A stretch of 64,000 nt of DNA from Vibrio astriarenae (GCF_010587385.1 NZ_CP047475.1:3038001-3102000); one strand, 5' to 3'. Positions 18,432 to 27,696 are shown, counted from the first letter of the stretch. The notes: generated by a model from the sequence alone, not told the origin. Made by a program: numbers and translations.

Positions 18432-19586
18432 ATGAAACGGCTTACAACACTAGCGATGTCAGTGGCGCTAGGTTTACCTCTTGTTGCTAACGCAACTGTA
18501 GACTCTCGCTCATTTGCAATGGGCGGCACAGGTGTCGCCTCGGCGACTTACCTTACCAGCAGTATTCACAACCCAGCGCTAGCCTCTCAATACGGCGATA
18601 GCGACAACTTCGGTATGATTTTTCCGACTTTTAGTGCACGTGTTCATGATAGCAGTGACATGGTGGATACTATTGACCGCTTTGATGATGCATTTATGCG
18701 CTGGGAAGATGATATCTGGGGTGGTAATCCTGATGCTGATCCCTCTGAGTGGCAAAACATCCTACGAGAACTGCAAGGTGAGGTCTTAACCGCAGAAGCG
18801 AGTACTGGCATTATTATCGCGATTCCAAATAAGTACCTTAGCACTAATTTCTTTGCGCTACTAAACGCAAACGTGATTGGCGTACCACTGGTTGATGAAC
18901 GAGATTTTAATCCTGATATTAATGACCCAGATGACCTGCACTCCAGTGTCTACGCATTAGGCGGTGCAACGCTCGATGTCGGTCTTACCTTCGCTAAGCA
19001 ATTTGATTGGTTCGATAAGCCGCTTCACTTGGGTATCTCACCAAAAATGCAGCAAATGCTGTCACTAGGCTATGGCGAATCAGTCAACGACTTTGAAGAC
19101 GATGATTTTGACTTCGATGATGCTAATACTGAGGCTGCTTTCAACATGGACATCGGTGCTGCGTATGAGCTAACCGACAAATGGAATCTAGCGTTTTCGG
19201 CTCGCAACCTTATCTCGCGAGAACTTGAAACTAACGAATACCTCGGCCAAACATCCACTTACGTGATCAAACCAGAGTATGTTGTTGGCGCATCTTACGA
19301 TCGTGGATGGTACACACTAACCACAGACGTTGATCTGACTTCAAAAGAGTACTTCAAAGAGATTGACTACAAAACGCAATATGCACGCTTCGGTGCAGAG
19401 CTTGATGCGTGGCGCTGGGCACAAATCCGTGTTGGCTATGCCCACTCGATGACTGATCATGCTGATGATGTGGTCACTGCAGGTCTTGGCTTGAAACCGT
19501 TCGGCCTCTTTGGCTTAGATCTCTCAGGCTCATACGGCACAGACAACAATTATGGCATCTCTGCGCAAATGATTCTCCATTTCTAA
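18432..19586 (+). CDS. TraF-like outer-membrane protein
   Basis: This 384-residue secreted protein has a signal peptide (MKRLTTLAMSVALGLPLVANA) followed by SRSFAMGGTGVASATYLTSS, a beginning shared by FadL-like and 'conjugal transfer protein TraF' (PF13729-type) barrels. It ends in a beta-strand with terminal Phe (GISAQMILHF). Acidic patches such as DFEDDDFDFDDA are conspicuous. ATG at 18432 has AGGA 8 bp upstream. Despite the family name it is chromosomal, with no conjugation genes around. Position and the shared upstream motif suggest it may be a target of the kinase-sigma pair. Confidence 0.7.
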   Translation: MKRLTTLAMSVALGLPLVANATVDSRSFAMGGTGVASATYLTSSIHNPALASQYGDSDNFGMIFPTFSARVHDSSDMVDTIDRFDDAFMRWEDDIWGGNPDADPSEWQNILRELQGEVLTAEASTGIIIAIPNKYLSTNFFALLNANVIGVPLVDERDFNPDINDPDDLHSSVYALGGATLDVGLTFAKQFDWFDKPLHLGISPKMQQMLSLGYGESVNDFEDDDFDFDDANTEAAFNMDIGAAYELTDKWNLAFSARNLISRELETNEYLGQTSTYVIKPEYVVGASYDRGWYTLTTDVDLTSKEYFKEIDYKTQYARFGAELDAWRWAQIRVGYAHSMTDHADDVVTAGLGLKPFGLFGLDLSGSYGTDNNYGISAQMILHF

Positions 19587-19617
19587 ACCATCTCGCAATA
19601 CGTCATCATTTTAAGTC

Positions 19618-19640
19618 AAAGCCCCCATGGATGGGGCTTT
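19618..19640. terminator. Terminator after the TraF-like gene
   Basis: AAAGCCCC-catggat-GGGGCTTT followed by GTTCTTTTT on the plus strand, 32 bp after the stop codon. It lies 13 bp past the stop of the convergent SPOR-domain gene. Confidence 0.85.
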
Positions 19641-19652
19641 GTTCTTTTTACC

Positions 19653-20564
19653 CTATCTCACACACATCACATTAAGCAGCGACTTACCCGAAAGCTGATT
19701 CACCTGCCCACTGGTAAATAGCCCCTTACGCTCCTCTCCCCAATAAGGAAGGTGCACTGGCCATTCTCCGTTATCCATAATTTTCGCCTTGAGAAACTGC
19801 TGCCACTCACTGCCGCTTGGCAGGCGCATTTTAAGCTGCTGACAGGTTTTTGTTGCGGAAGCGTAGTTCAATCGAGTCCAAGGGAGGCCGTGTTCCATAT
19901 AGAACTGCTCATCACTGAACATCAAGTAAGGCACCGCATAGTTTAGTCCGTTGACCACGCTCTCTAGACGAATCGCGACTTCTGATTGATATTGGCTGGC
20001 TTGTGCTTGTGGCAATTCGCCAATTGCAACGGGTTGGCTCGCTTGGACACTAGGCTGGGGTTTCTGCTTCATTGGAGCTGCTGGTTTAGGCTTAGGCTTG
20101 CTGGCAGTGCGCGATGGTGCCGCAGTGGTAGCGCCCTGCTTGTACACCGCACGCACAAAGGCTTCTTTGTAGCCGTTCACCTTTTTCACATTGCGCAGGT
20201 CTGCATTGGCATCAGATAGGGTTTTATAAGGGCCAATTAAGCAACGAGCACCGCTCTTTTCTGGCTTTGCCCACACATCCGTTTTAATCACGTCATAGAG
20301 AGGCTTGGCTTCTTTTAGCGTTAGAGGTTTAGGAAAGATTCCACACTGAATCCAGAAAATCGACACTGACTTTTTAGGTTGTTGCTTCCCCCAAAGCCCA
20401 TCACCAACGGGGCAACTTGCATTCAACACAGCGAGCTCTGTGTTTGATGCTTGAGTTGCATCACACAAAAAATCTTGTGCCACCGCTGAAGAGCTGGCAA
20501 GCCCCCAACAAAGCGTACCAATCATTGCCGCTGTTTTGCCCCAATGGCATTTCAAACCGTCCAT
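19653..20564 (-). CDS. SPOR-domain periplasmic protein
   Basis: This 303-residue protein has a signal peptide (cleavage probably after ...SSSAVAQ). An N-terminal SPOR-like domain (about residues 60-145: SVSIFWIQCGIFPKPLTLKE, CLIGPYKTLSDANADL) is followed by a Lys/Pro/Ala-rich linker (TASKPKPKPAAPMKQKPQP) and a C-terminal region of about 110 residues of unknown fold with paired cysteines (TCQQLKMRLPSGSEWQQF and the final NVMCVR). The SPOR domain suggests binding to glycan strands at the septum. The start is placed at MDGLKCHW. No specific function is recognised. Confidence 0.7.
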   Translation of the reverse strand: MDGLKCHWGKTAAMIGTLCWGLASSSAVAQDFLCDATQASNTELAVLNASCPVGDGLWGKQQPKKSVSIFWIQCGIFPKPLTLKEAKPLYDVIKTDVWAKPEKSGARCLIGPYKTLSDANADLRNVKKVNGYKEAFVRAVYKQGATTAAPSRTASKPKPKPAAPMKQKPQPSVQASQPVAIGELPQAQASQYQSEVAIRLESVVNGLNYAVPYLMFSDEQFYMEHGLPWTRLNYASATKTCQQLKMRLPSGSEWQQFLKAKIMDNGEWPVHLPYWGEERKGLFTSGQVNQLSGKSLLNVMCVR

Positions 20565-20617
20565 ATCTTGCTGTTCCTTTGCCGCTTTCACGATTCCTAC
20601 TTAGGCAATGCAAAAAA

Positions 20618-20638
20618 AGAGCCGCATTGTGCGGCTCT
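20618..20638 (-). terminator. Terminator of the peptide transporter operon
   Basis: On the minus strand AGAGCCGC-ACAAT-GCGGCTCT is followed by T6-7, 70 bp after the last permease stop. It is an intrinsic terminator for the ABC transporter operon. Confidence 0.8.
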
Positions 20639-20707
20639 TATTACTTCCGTTTGCTAGAACCTAAGTTCTAGTTTATACAGCTTTTTTCGTTTGCGTGTAT
20701 AAGTGGG

Positions 20708-21646
20708 TCACCCTTTGTAGATTTTCGGGTTAAACACATCACGCAGCCAGTCACCAAGCAAGTTGATCACCAATACAAGGGTTATTAACACGATACCTGG
20801 GAAGGCAGTGATCCACCAAGCCCCAGAGAAGATGTAGTTAAAACCAATACTGATCAGTGCGCCCAACGAAGGCTGGTCTACAGGAAGACCTAAACCTAAG
20901 AAAGACAGCGCTGCCTCGGACATGATCGCATTCGCTATCTGTACTGTTGAAATCACCAAGATCGGTGATAAACAGTTTGGCAAGATATGACGGAACATGA
21001 TACGTGGTGCTTTAAAACCCATCACACGCGCCGCTTCCACGTACTCTTTCTTCTTCTCTGCCAATACGGTTGCACGCACGGTACGTGCATACTGCGGCCA
21101 TTCGGCGATACCGATAATCACCACCAGCATCACTACGGCGTATTGACTATAGAACTGACTGCCAAAGCTCGCTTTAAAAATTGCAGAGACGATGATCGCC
21201 ACCATCATGGTTGAGAAAGAGAGCTGAATATCCGCAAAACGCATCAAGAAGCTATCAATACGGCCACCGAAGTAACCCGCCGATAAGCCAATCACAATAC
21301 CCAAGAACAGTTGTAAACCAACAGCGAGGAAGCCAATGGTCAGTGACAGACGCGAGCCATAAAGGATCGTCGATAAAATATCACGCCCCTGCTCATCGGT
21401 TCCCAACAAGAACTCGGGCTCCCCCCCATCTAACCAAGATGGTGGCAGTTCTGAGTTCATGATATTAATTGAACCTAGGTCATATGGATCGCTCGGTGCA
21501 ATCAAGGGAGCGGCTAATGCTGCGAATAAAAAGGTTAAGAATACTGCAAAGCTGAACATCGCCACTTTGTCGCGGACAAAGTAGTAAATGAAGTCAGAGT
21601 TCTTAAAACGCTCCCAACGAGAAGGAGCTGCTGCTACTTGTTCCAT
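20708..21646 (-). CDS. Peptide ABC transporter permease, DppC/OppC family
   Basis: This 312-residue inner-membrane permease has an N-terminal extension and first helix (VAMFSFAVFLTFLFAALAAPLIAP) with GTDEQGRDILSTILYGSRLSL, the DppC-family signature. The EAA loop EAARVMGFKAPRIMFRHILPN contacts the ATPase and is given here in part. It pairs with the DppB-like permease whose stop lies 2 bp upstream. It is the last gene of the operon. The substrate is not certain; di- or oligopeptides are usual for the family. Confidence 0.9.
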   Translation of the reverse strand: MEQVAAAPSRWERFKNSDFIYYFVRDKVAMFSFAVFLTFLFAALAAPLIAPSDPYDLGSINIMNSELPPSWLDGGEPEFLLGTDEQGRDILSTILYGSRLSLTIGFLAVGLQLFLGIVIGLSAGYFGGRIDSFLMRFADIQLSFSTMMVAIIVSAIFKASFGSQFYSQYAVVMLVVIIGIAEWPQYARTVRATVLAEKKKEYVEAARVMGFKAPRIMFRHILPNCLSPILVISTVQIANAIMSEAALSFLGLGLPVDQPSLGALISIGFNYIFSGAWWITAFPGIVLITLVLVINLLGDWLRDVFNPKIYKG

Positions 21647-21648
21647 GA

Positions 21649-22626
21649 TTATGCTCCTTTACCGGTAATGTTGACGGTTGGGTTAATAAGACCGTACAGA
21701 AGGTCGACAATGGTGTTTGTCACCACAAAGATAAGGCCCACAAAAATAACGTAAGCAGTAATCAGTGGAGTATCGACGCGGTTAATCGCATCAAGGAACA
21801 ACAAGCCCGTACCTGGCCATTGGAACACTGTCTCCGTCAGGATGGTGTAAGCCACCATAGTACCGATCTGTACACCACCCACAGTGATAACGGGCAGCAT
21901 GGTGTTTTTCAGTGCGTGTTGGTAGTAGATTTTGTTTAGGGCCAAGCCTTTCGCTTTACCAAATTTAATGTACTCAGAGCTCAGTACTTCTAGCATTTCA
22001 GAGCGGACTAGACGAATAAACAAAGGCAGCATGATTGAAGCCAGAGCAATACATGGAAGCACTAAATGACGCAAGCCATCAAGATTAAAGAAACCAGACT
22101 CCCAGCCTAACAAGTTGGTGGTTTCTCCCCGACCATAGGAAGGCAGCCAGCCCAACTCTATCGAGAACACATACATCAGCATGATGGCCGTCAGGAAGAC
22201 CGGAATAGAGATACCGATACTACTCCCCGCCATCACCAATTTGGTGAAGAAACTTTTCGGGTGAATCGCGGAGTACACACCCAGCGGAATCGACAGCACC
22301 ACAATAATCAGCGTGGCACCAAATACCAGCTCAAGCGTTGCCACTAAGCGGTCAAGGATGACATCCACCGCAGGGCGTTTGAAGAAATAGGATGTGCCGA
22401 GATCGCCCTGCAGAGCGTTACCGACAAATCGTGAATACTTTGTAATGAAGGGATCATTCAAGCCCAGTTCATCACGTAGCGCTTGACGTTCGGCTTCAGA
22501 AACCGATTGACCAACTAGCTCACGCAATGGGTCCCCGAGGTTGTCTTGAATGGCAAACGCCACCAAACTGATCACAAACATCACTATCAGTGCCTGATAC
22601 AGGCGCTTGACCAGAAACGAAAACAT
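21649..22626 (-). CDS. Peptide ABC transporter permease, DppB/OppB family
   Basis: This 325-residue permease begins MFSFLVKRLYQALIVMF and has about six membrane helices. The conserved EAA-type loop is KFGKAKGLALNKIYYQHALKN, given here by its ends. GDLGTSYFFKRPAV and TVFQWPGTGLLF are DppB-family signatures. It follows the binding-protein gene after a 234-bp gap that contains a strong hairpin, so its expression may be lower than that of the binding protein. Confidence 0.9.
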   Translation of the reverse strand: MFSFLVKRLYQALIVMFVISLVAFAIQDNLGDPLRELVGQSVSEAERQALRDELGLNDPFITKYSRFVGNALQGDLGTSYFFKRPAVDVILDRLVATLELVFGATLIIVVLSIPLGVYSAIHPKSFFTKLVMAGSSIGISIPVFLTAIMLMYVFSIELGWLPSYGRGETTNLLGWESGFFNLDGLRHLVLPCIALASIMLPLFIRLVRSEMLEVLSSEYIKFGKAKGLALNKIYYQHALKNTMLPVITVGGVQIGTMVAYTILTETVFQWPGTGLLFLDAINRVDTPLITAYVIFVGLIFVVTNTIVDLLYGLINPTVNITGKGA

Positions 22627-22821
22627 TCCTTGCCCCTTTACTTTCCATGAATTTCAGTCTGTGACTCTGACTGTTCCTTTCCGTGGCGTAACAAGCCGTG
22701 CGAACTTCATTAGTGGTTCGTTTTATTTCGTGCTTATCAATCGGGAAAAGACGAGTGAGTCGGATGTTCAGTCTCAAAAATGGCACCTAGCCCGACTGAA
22801 CAAAGCTAAGTACCAAAAACC

Positions 22822-22848
22822 GTGAGTACCCACTAACTGGGTACTCAC
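22822..22848 (-). terminator. Hairpin between binding-protein and permease genes
   Basis: On the minus strand GTGAGTACCCA-gttag-TGGGTACTCAC is a perfect 11-bp stem followed by GGTTTTTGG, 12 bp past the binding-protein stop. Partial terminators or mRNA-stabilising hairpins at this place are common in ABC operons and would raise binding-protein yield relative to the permeases. The remaining 195 bp of the gap show no gene. Confidence 0.65.
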
Positions 22849-22860
22849 TGACTACCTTAC

Positions 22861-24411
22861 TTATTTAACCTTTAGGTCACCGAAGTAAGGGAAGTTCATT
22901 GCATTGACGATAGGTGCAATCTCAACGTTAGATTTTGCTGCCCACGCTAGGTTCTGCCAGTGTAGAGGAACAAACGCTGCGTCGTTGTACAGGATAGTTT
23001 CAACTTCTTGTAGCTGAGCTGCACGTTTCGCTGGGTCTGTTTCAACGTTAGAAGCATCCACTAGCTTGTCTAGCTCAGGGTTTGAGTAGTGACCACAGTT
23101 GTACTGACCACGACCTGTCTCTTCGTTACGCGTCATCGTCAGGAACTCAGAGAAGTTCGCTGAATCTTCCGTATCTGAGTGCCAACCGATCATCAGCATG
23201 TCTGCAGCACACTTGTCGAACTCTGGCCAGTATTGCGCTTTAGGCATCGTTTTCAGGTCAACCTTGATACCGATTTTCGCTAGCATCGCTGCTGTCGCTT
23301 GCGCAACTTTCGCATCGTTCACGTAACGGTTGTTTGGTGCCATCATAGTTAGCGTGAAGCCATCTGCGTAACCCGCTTCGGCCATTAGCTCTTTCGCTTT
23401 CGCTACATCGTAGCGAGGAGTAAGCTCTGCTTTATAACCCGCGTAGCCTTCAGGACCTTGCTGGCCTGCAGTCGTTGCGAAACCGCGCATGATGCGCTTA
23501 ACAATACCTTCGTTGTTGATTGCGTGAACGATCGCCTGACGAACGCGTACGTCCTTCAGTGCTTCATTGCTGTTTTGGTTCAGTTGGAAGGTAATTAGAC
23601 GCGTACCTGGAAGCGTCACTAGGTCAACACCGCTCGCTGATTCAACACGGTTGTGATCGTTTGGCGCAACAGGGGCAATCATGTCTACACCGCCAGAAAG
23701 TAGCGCAGCGACACGAGTCGCGTCTTCTTTGATTGGTACTAGCGTTAGCTTGTCAACGTTACCTGTGTCTTCATCCCAGTAATCACCGAAGCGTTCAAAT
23801 ACTGTCTGTACACCCTGCTCACGAGAAGCGACAACGAATGGACCTGTACCAGAAACGTTGGTTGAAGCGAACGAGTTACCGTGCTTCACCACTTCTGCTT
23901 TGTCTTTACCGTCCTCAGTCGTGCCAGAGTAGAATTTGCTGTCCATTGGGAAAATGTAAGTCGCAGTCTGAAGAACCAGTGGGTATGCACCCTTAGAGAT
24001 GATTTCTACTGTGTAATCATCCACTTTTACCATCTTCTCGTACGGTTCGAAGATAGCTTTAAAGTCTGGAGACTCTTTTAGACGATCGAAAGTCCAAACG
24101 ACATCGTCCGCTGTTAGATCGTTACCCGAGTGGAACTTCACACCTTCACGTAGCTTGAAGCGGAATGTTGTGTCATCAACACGCTCCCAAGAAGCTGCTA
24201 GGCGAGGTTCAAAGTCTAATTCCTGTGTGTAACGAACTAGCGGATCAAATACCATGTGTGACATTTGAAGCGTACCACCAGACAACTGCTCATGTGGGTC
24301 AAGTGATACTGGGTCAGCATCGTAAGCAACTTTGATTTCAGCTGCTGCTGCACCAAAACTTAGGCCTGCTGCCATTAATGCCACTGCTATTTTGCTTTTC
24401 ATGGTTTTCAT
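22861..24411 (-). CDS. Periplasmic peptide-binding protein of the ABC transporter
   Basis: This 516-residue solute-binding protein belongs to the DppA/OppA family (SBP_bac_5). It starts MKTMKSKIAVALMAAGLSFG followed by AAAAEIKVAYDADPVSLDPHEQ; the signal peptide is cut near AAA-AEIK. FRLREGVKFHSG-type sequence (FKLREGVKFHSGNDLTADDVVWT region) is the family signature. ATG at 24411 has AAGGAG 7 bp upstream; an alternative ATG lies three codons later. The Asp/Tyr residues that would define peptide preference cannot be read reliably by eye. Confidence 0.92.
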   Translation of the reverse strand: MKTMKSKIAVALMAAGLSFGAAAAEIKVAYDADPVSLDPHEQLSGGTLQMSHMVFDPLVRYTQELDFEPRLAASWERVDDTTFRFKLREGVKFHSGNDLTADDVVWTFDRLKESPDFKAIFEPYEKMVKVDDYTVEIISKGAYPLVLQTATYIFPMDSKFYSGTTEDGKDKAEVVKHGNSFASTNVSGTGPFVVASREQGVQTVFERFGDYWDEDTGNVDKLTLVPIKEDATRVAALLSGGVDMIAPVAPNDHNRVESASGVDLVTLPGTRLITFQLNQNSNEALKDVRVRQAIVHAINNEGIVKRIMRGFATTAGQQGPEGYAGYKAELTPRYDVAKAKELMAEAGYADGFTLTMMAPNNRYVNDAKVAQATAAMLAKIGIKVDLKTMPKAQYWPEFDKCAADMLMIGWHSDTEDSANFSEFLTMTRNEETGRGQYNCGHYSNPELDKLVDASNVETDPAKRAAQLQEVETILYNDAAFVPLHWQNLAWAAKSNVEIAPIVNAMNFPYFGDLKVK

Positions 24412-24536
24412 TGCATAACTCCTTATGCGGGAATCCAATCCCTAGTTGTTGTGTTTGCGTCTGTTTGTTCCAAGAGAACTTGGTTTTGCTATTACTCCCA
24501 ACCCTGAACGACCTGTGTTGGGAGTGAATCTTTTGC

Positions 24537-26258
24537 TTATACCGCCGCTGATACGATCTCTTCACGAAGGCCTGTAAATTCTGGCATCAACGAGATCAAC
24601 TGCTTGCTGTATTCATGCTGAGGGTTAGTGAATAGCTGCTCAGTTGGCGCTACTTCTAATAAGGTACCCATCTGCATCACACCTACTCGGTCACACATCT
24701 GACGAATAACCGGCAAGTCGTGGCTGATAAACAACATGGTGAGGTTCAGTTCATCCTGCAAGTCCTTAAGCAGGTTGAGGATCTGTGCTTGTACCGATAC
24801 ATCGAGCGCCGATGTTGGCTCATCACAGATAAGAAGACGTGGGCGCGTTGCTAATGCACGTGCAATAGAAATACGCTGACGTTGACCACCCGAGAACTCA
24901 TGCGGATATTTCACTCCCGCCATACGACCAAGACCAACGTGATCAAGGAGATCATTAACGATCGCGCGCGTTTCCGCTTCGTTGCTCGTCAACTTATGGA
25001 AACGAATTGGCTCTGCGATGATATCGAAGATTTTCATGCGCGGGTTCATTGAGGTGTATGGGTTTTGGAACACCATCTGCATCTGACGACGCAATGGGCG
25101 GCGCTCTTTTTCCGAGCGAAGTGAGGTTAAATCGACCCCTTCAAAACTCACACGGCCAGAGTTTGGCTCGTACAGACCCGCAATCACGCGCGCAATCGTA
25201 GACTTACCTGAACCTGACTCACCGACAAGACCAAAGGTTTCACCCTCTTTCACTTCAAAGCTCACGTTGTTCGAGGCTTGCACGTATTCACGGCGACTTT
25301 CAAACAGAGAGTCTTTCGTGATAAAGCGTAGATTCACGTTTTCCACTTGTAGCAGTGAGCCCGTGTACTCTCGATGGTCTTGGCTTTGACCCAACCAGTG
25401 GTTTTTCACATCCAGCGGCTTCATCTCTTTGGCTTCTTCGATGTAGCTCACGAGTGGGAAGCGATCGAGCTTTATATCTGAACGCGGAACTGCAGAGATT
25501 AAGCTGTGCGTGTACGAGTGCTCTGGCGTACCCAGCACTTGTTTGGTTGGGCCAAACTCAACCAATTCACCGCGATACATCACCGCAACACGGTCAGTAA
25601 CGTTAGATACCACACCCATATCGTGAGTCACCAACATGCAGCCCACGTTGTTCTTGATACACAATTCACGAATCAACCCAAGGATTTGGTCTTGAATCGA
25701 CACATCAAGTGCGGTGGTCGGTTCATCAGCGATGATCAGGTCAGGCTCACCCGCAAGCGCTATCGCAATCACCACACGCTGACGCATACCGCCAGAGAAT
25801 TGGTGAGGATACTGTTTTAGGCGGTTTTCAGGCTGTGGGATGCCCACTTGATTCATTAGAGATAGCGCACGTTCATACGCTTCTTCATCACTGACGTTCA
25901 TATTGGCGTGAATCGTCTCTTTCAACTGCTGTTCAACAGTAAAAAGTGGATTCAAAGAAGTCATTGGATCTTGGAAGATAAAACCAATTTTTGAGCCGCG
26001 TACTTTACGCATCTGCTCAGGAGTTAAGCCAGAGATCTTTTCACCATCAAGAAACACTTCACCATCAGCAATGGTGCCTGGAGGGCTAAGGAGATCGATC
26101 ACCGCGTTACCTACGGTTGACTTACCGGCACCCGATTCACCAACAACACCAACGATCTCTCCTCGCTCAATATTAAAGGAAAGTGCTTTTACAGCGGCGT
26201 GTACACCATGCCGAGATGGGTACTCGATGCGAAGATTTCTAACTTCTAAAAGAGACAT
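24537..26258 (-). CDS. Peptide ABC transporter ATPase, fused DppD-DppF type
   Basis: The 573 residues contain two full ABC ATPase units, as in GsiA/YejF. Unit 1 (about 1-260) has Walker A GVVGESGAGKST, signature FSGGMRQRV and Walker B LIIADEPTTAL. Unit 2 (about 295-565) has GESGSGKST, FSGGQRQRI and LLICDEPTSAL. The two halves of peptide importers are usually separate genes, so the fusion makes one chain serve the whole importer. It is the first gene of the operon; the binding-protein gene follows after 125 bp. Confidence 0.92.
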   Translation of the reverse strand: MSLLEVRNLRIEYPSRHGVHAAVKALSFNIERGEIVGVVGESGAGKSTVGNAVIDLLSPPGTIADGEVFLDGEKISGLTPEQMRKVRGSKIGFIFQDPMTSLNPLFTVEQQLKETIHANMNVSDEEAYERALSLMNQVGIPQPENRLKQYPHQFSGGMRQRVVIAIALAGEPDLIIADEPTTALDVSIQDQILGLIRELCIKNNVGCMLVTHDMGVVSNVTDRVAVMYRGELVEFGPTKQVLGTPEHSYTHSLISAVPRSDIKLDRFPLVSYIEEAKEMKPLDVKNHWLGQSQDHREYTGSLLQVENVNLRFITKDSLFESRREYVQASNNVSFEVKEGETFGLVGESGSGKSTIARVIAGLYEPNSGRVSFEGVDLTSLRSEKERRPLRRQMQMVFQNPYTSMNPRMKIFDIIAEPIRFHKLTSNEAETRAIVNDLLDHVGLGRMAGVKYPHEFSGGQRQRISIARALATRPRLLICDEPTSALDVSVQAQILNLLKDLQDELNLTMLFISHDLPVIRQMCDRVGVMQMGTLLEVAPTEQLFTNPQHEYSKQLISLMPEFTGLREEIVSAAV

Positions 26259-26844
26259 GTATCAGACCTCTACTGCTTTAGACAGTTTTCTGCCCTGTCT
26301 GAGATCCGGCTATCGCGCAATCCACGCAAAACACCAAATCAATATGATTCCATTCAAACCAGAATTTTATTCTGGCTAATTACAAGGATGACAATGTGGC
26401 AAATATTTCACGAAAAAGCAACAAAGAAGGGATAAAAACTCAATTTTCCCTATCAAAAGCATTTCTGACTGAATATTTATTAATCGATTGATATATATTA
26501 ATTCACGCCTAACCAATGCTTTTGACAGCACAATCGTCGGCATAAACACTCTGCAGCACGGACTAACTGTACTTGAGCTGTTTTCATGTGCACCAAGATA
26601 GTGCATAAAAGATGAATAGTCATATCTCGACGTTAAATTTAACATAGTTAAAACATTAACCTAGCTAGAAATAAAAATACAGGATCAATTATAAGTAAAA
26701 TAAGGAAAGGACAGACATTTCATCTGGTTAAATTGTAAACTGTGGCGTTATGGTAGGATGGGTGATTCATTGTGGTGCAGTGGGAGGTTGGAGGGAAGTT
26801 TTGCTGCTTAGGAAATGAAGACGAGTTTTTAGAATACAGATTTT
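26259..26844. other. Long AT-rich intergenic region upstream of the transporter operon
   Basis: The region between the transporter operon and the tRNA cluster is AT-rich and presumably carries the operon's promoter in its left part. A minus-strand frame at 26376-26645 gives 89 residues without recognisable features, no good Shine-Dalgarno and high Cys/Leu content; I do not call it a gene. I see no RNA gene or operator that I can support. Confidence 0.4.
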
Positions 26845-26881
26845 AGAGTACAGAGGTGCACACGCTTGGCTTCTGTATTCT
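26845..26881. repeat. Short palindromic repeat, copy A
   Basis: AGAGTACAG (left) and CTGTATTCT (right) are inverted arms with one mismatch, separated by a 19-bp centre containing AGGTGC and TTGG. A related element with arms AGAATACAG/CTGTAGTCT and the same AGGTGC...TTGG interior lies at 28462-28499. The two copies flank the tRNA cluster and cytochrome gene. Confidence 0.55.
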
Positions 26882-26898
26882 TCTTTTCCCCTGAAACG

Positions 26899-26956
26899 AA
26901 AAAAACCTCGTCTTTCGACAAGCGTTTCATGTAGTGGTCGGTGAAGAGGGATTCGA
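26899..26956 (-). repeat. Decayed copy of a tRNA-Pro 3' end plus terminator
   Basis: The right 22 bp (26935-26956) equal the last 22 bases, including CCA, of the tRNA-Pro gene at 27054. The left part matches the terminator at 27019-27045 with several changes (stem CTCGTC/GACAAG, now imperfect). The two blocks repeat with an offset of about 120 bp. The rest of a tRNA is absent. It is either a remnant of a tRNA duplication or of a recombination at the tRNA end. Confidence 0.7.
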
Positions 26957-27018
26957 TCGGACTGGCGTTCCAGCCCACGACCCGCATGCACTTTCTCTAC
27001 CGCTGTAGGGCAGATAGC

Positions 27019-27045
27019 AAAAACCCCCGTCTTTCGACGAGGGTT
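27019..27045 (-). terminator. Terminator of the tRNA operon
   Basis: On the minus strand AACCCTCGTC-GAAA-GACGGGGGTT followed by TTTTGC, a stable stem with a GAAA loop, 9 bp past the last tRNA-Pro. Confidence 0.85.
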
Positions 27046-27053
27046 CTGTGTAG

Positions 27054-27130
<77 letters not shown>

Positions 27131-27195
27131 ACTTGTGTTTTATCTCTAGTGAGAAGGGAAACTTAAACGTTACCGTCCTAATTAAAAGAAATTAA

Positions 27196-27272
27196 TGGGG
27201 TGGCTAACGAGATTCGAACTCGCGACCACCGGAATCACAATCCAGGGCTCTACCAACTGAGCTATAGCCACC
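27196..27272 (-). tRNA. tRNA-His (anticodon GTG), second copy in the operon
   Basis: 77 nt with GGTGGCTATAGCTCAGTTGG at the 5' end, including the additional 5' G of tRNA-His, anticodon loop GATTGTGATTC, T arm GAGTTCGAATCTC and encoded CCA. Its sequence equals that of the copy at 27461. Confidence 0.97.
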
Positions 27273-27318
27273 ATCAATTTTTGCATTTACCGCTATATTA
27301 TAGCCATAAAATAAAGAG

Positions 27319-27395
<77 letters not shown>

Positions 27396-27460
27396 ACTTA
27401 TGTTTTATCTCTTTCGAGAAAGGAAGCTAATGCTACCATACCCATTCAAAAAAGAAAGAA

Positions 27461-27537
27461 TGGGGTGGCTAACGAGATTCGAACTCGCGACCACCGGAAT
27501 CACAATCCAGGGCTCTACCAACTGAGCTATAGCCACC
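27461..27537 (-). tRNA. tRNA-His (anticodon GTG), first copy
   Basis: A 77-nt tRNA identical to that at 27196-27272, second gene of the cluster, 32 bp after tRNA-Arg. Confidence 0.97.
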
Positions 27538-27569
27538 ATTATTTTTTACCGATACATCCTCCAGGGCAA

Positions 27570-27646
<77 letters not shown>

Positions 27647-27667
27647 ATGCCCTATCGGCGGAGTGGA

Positions 27668-27696
27668 ATAATACGGATATCACACAAGGTCGTCTA
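27668..27696 (-). promoter_or_regulatory. Promoter of the tRNA operon
   Basis: On the minus strand TAGACG (27696-27691), a 17-bp spacer and TATTAT (27673-27668) form a sigma-70-type promoter, followed by a GC-rich stretch (CCACTCCGCCG) of the kind found at stringently controlled stable-RNA promoters. The upstream DNA (27697-27720) carries A/T runs like an UP element. The rest of 27697-27958 shows no gene. Confidence 0.6.

Noticed and set aside
18432..19586. Part of a conjugative element, because of TraF similarity
   Set aside because: No other transfer, integrase or plasmid genes are present; chromosomal TraF-like barrels are common in Vibrio.
26376..26645. Minus-strand frame of 89 residues
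   Set aside because: No ribosome-binding site, no recognisable motif, unusual Cys/Leu content in AT-rich intergenic DNA.
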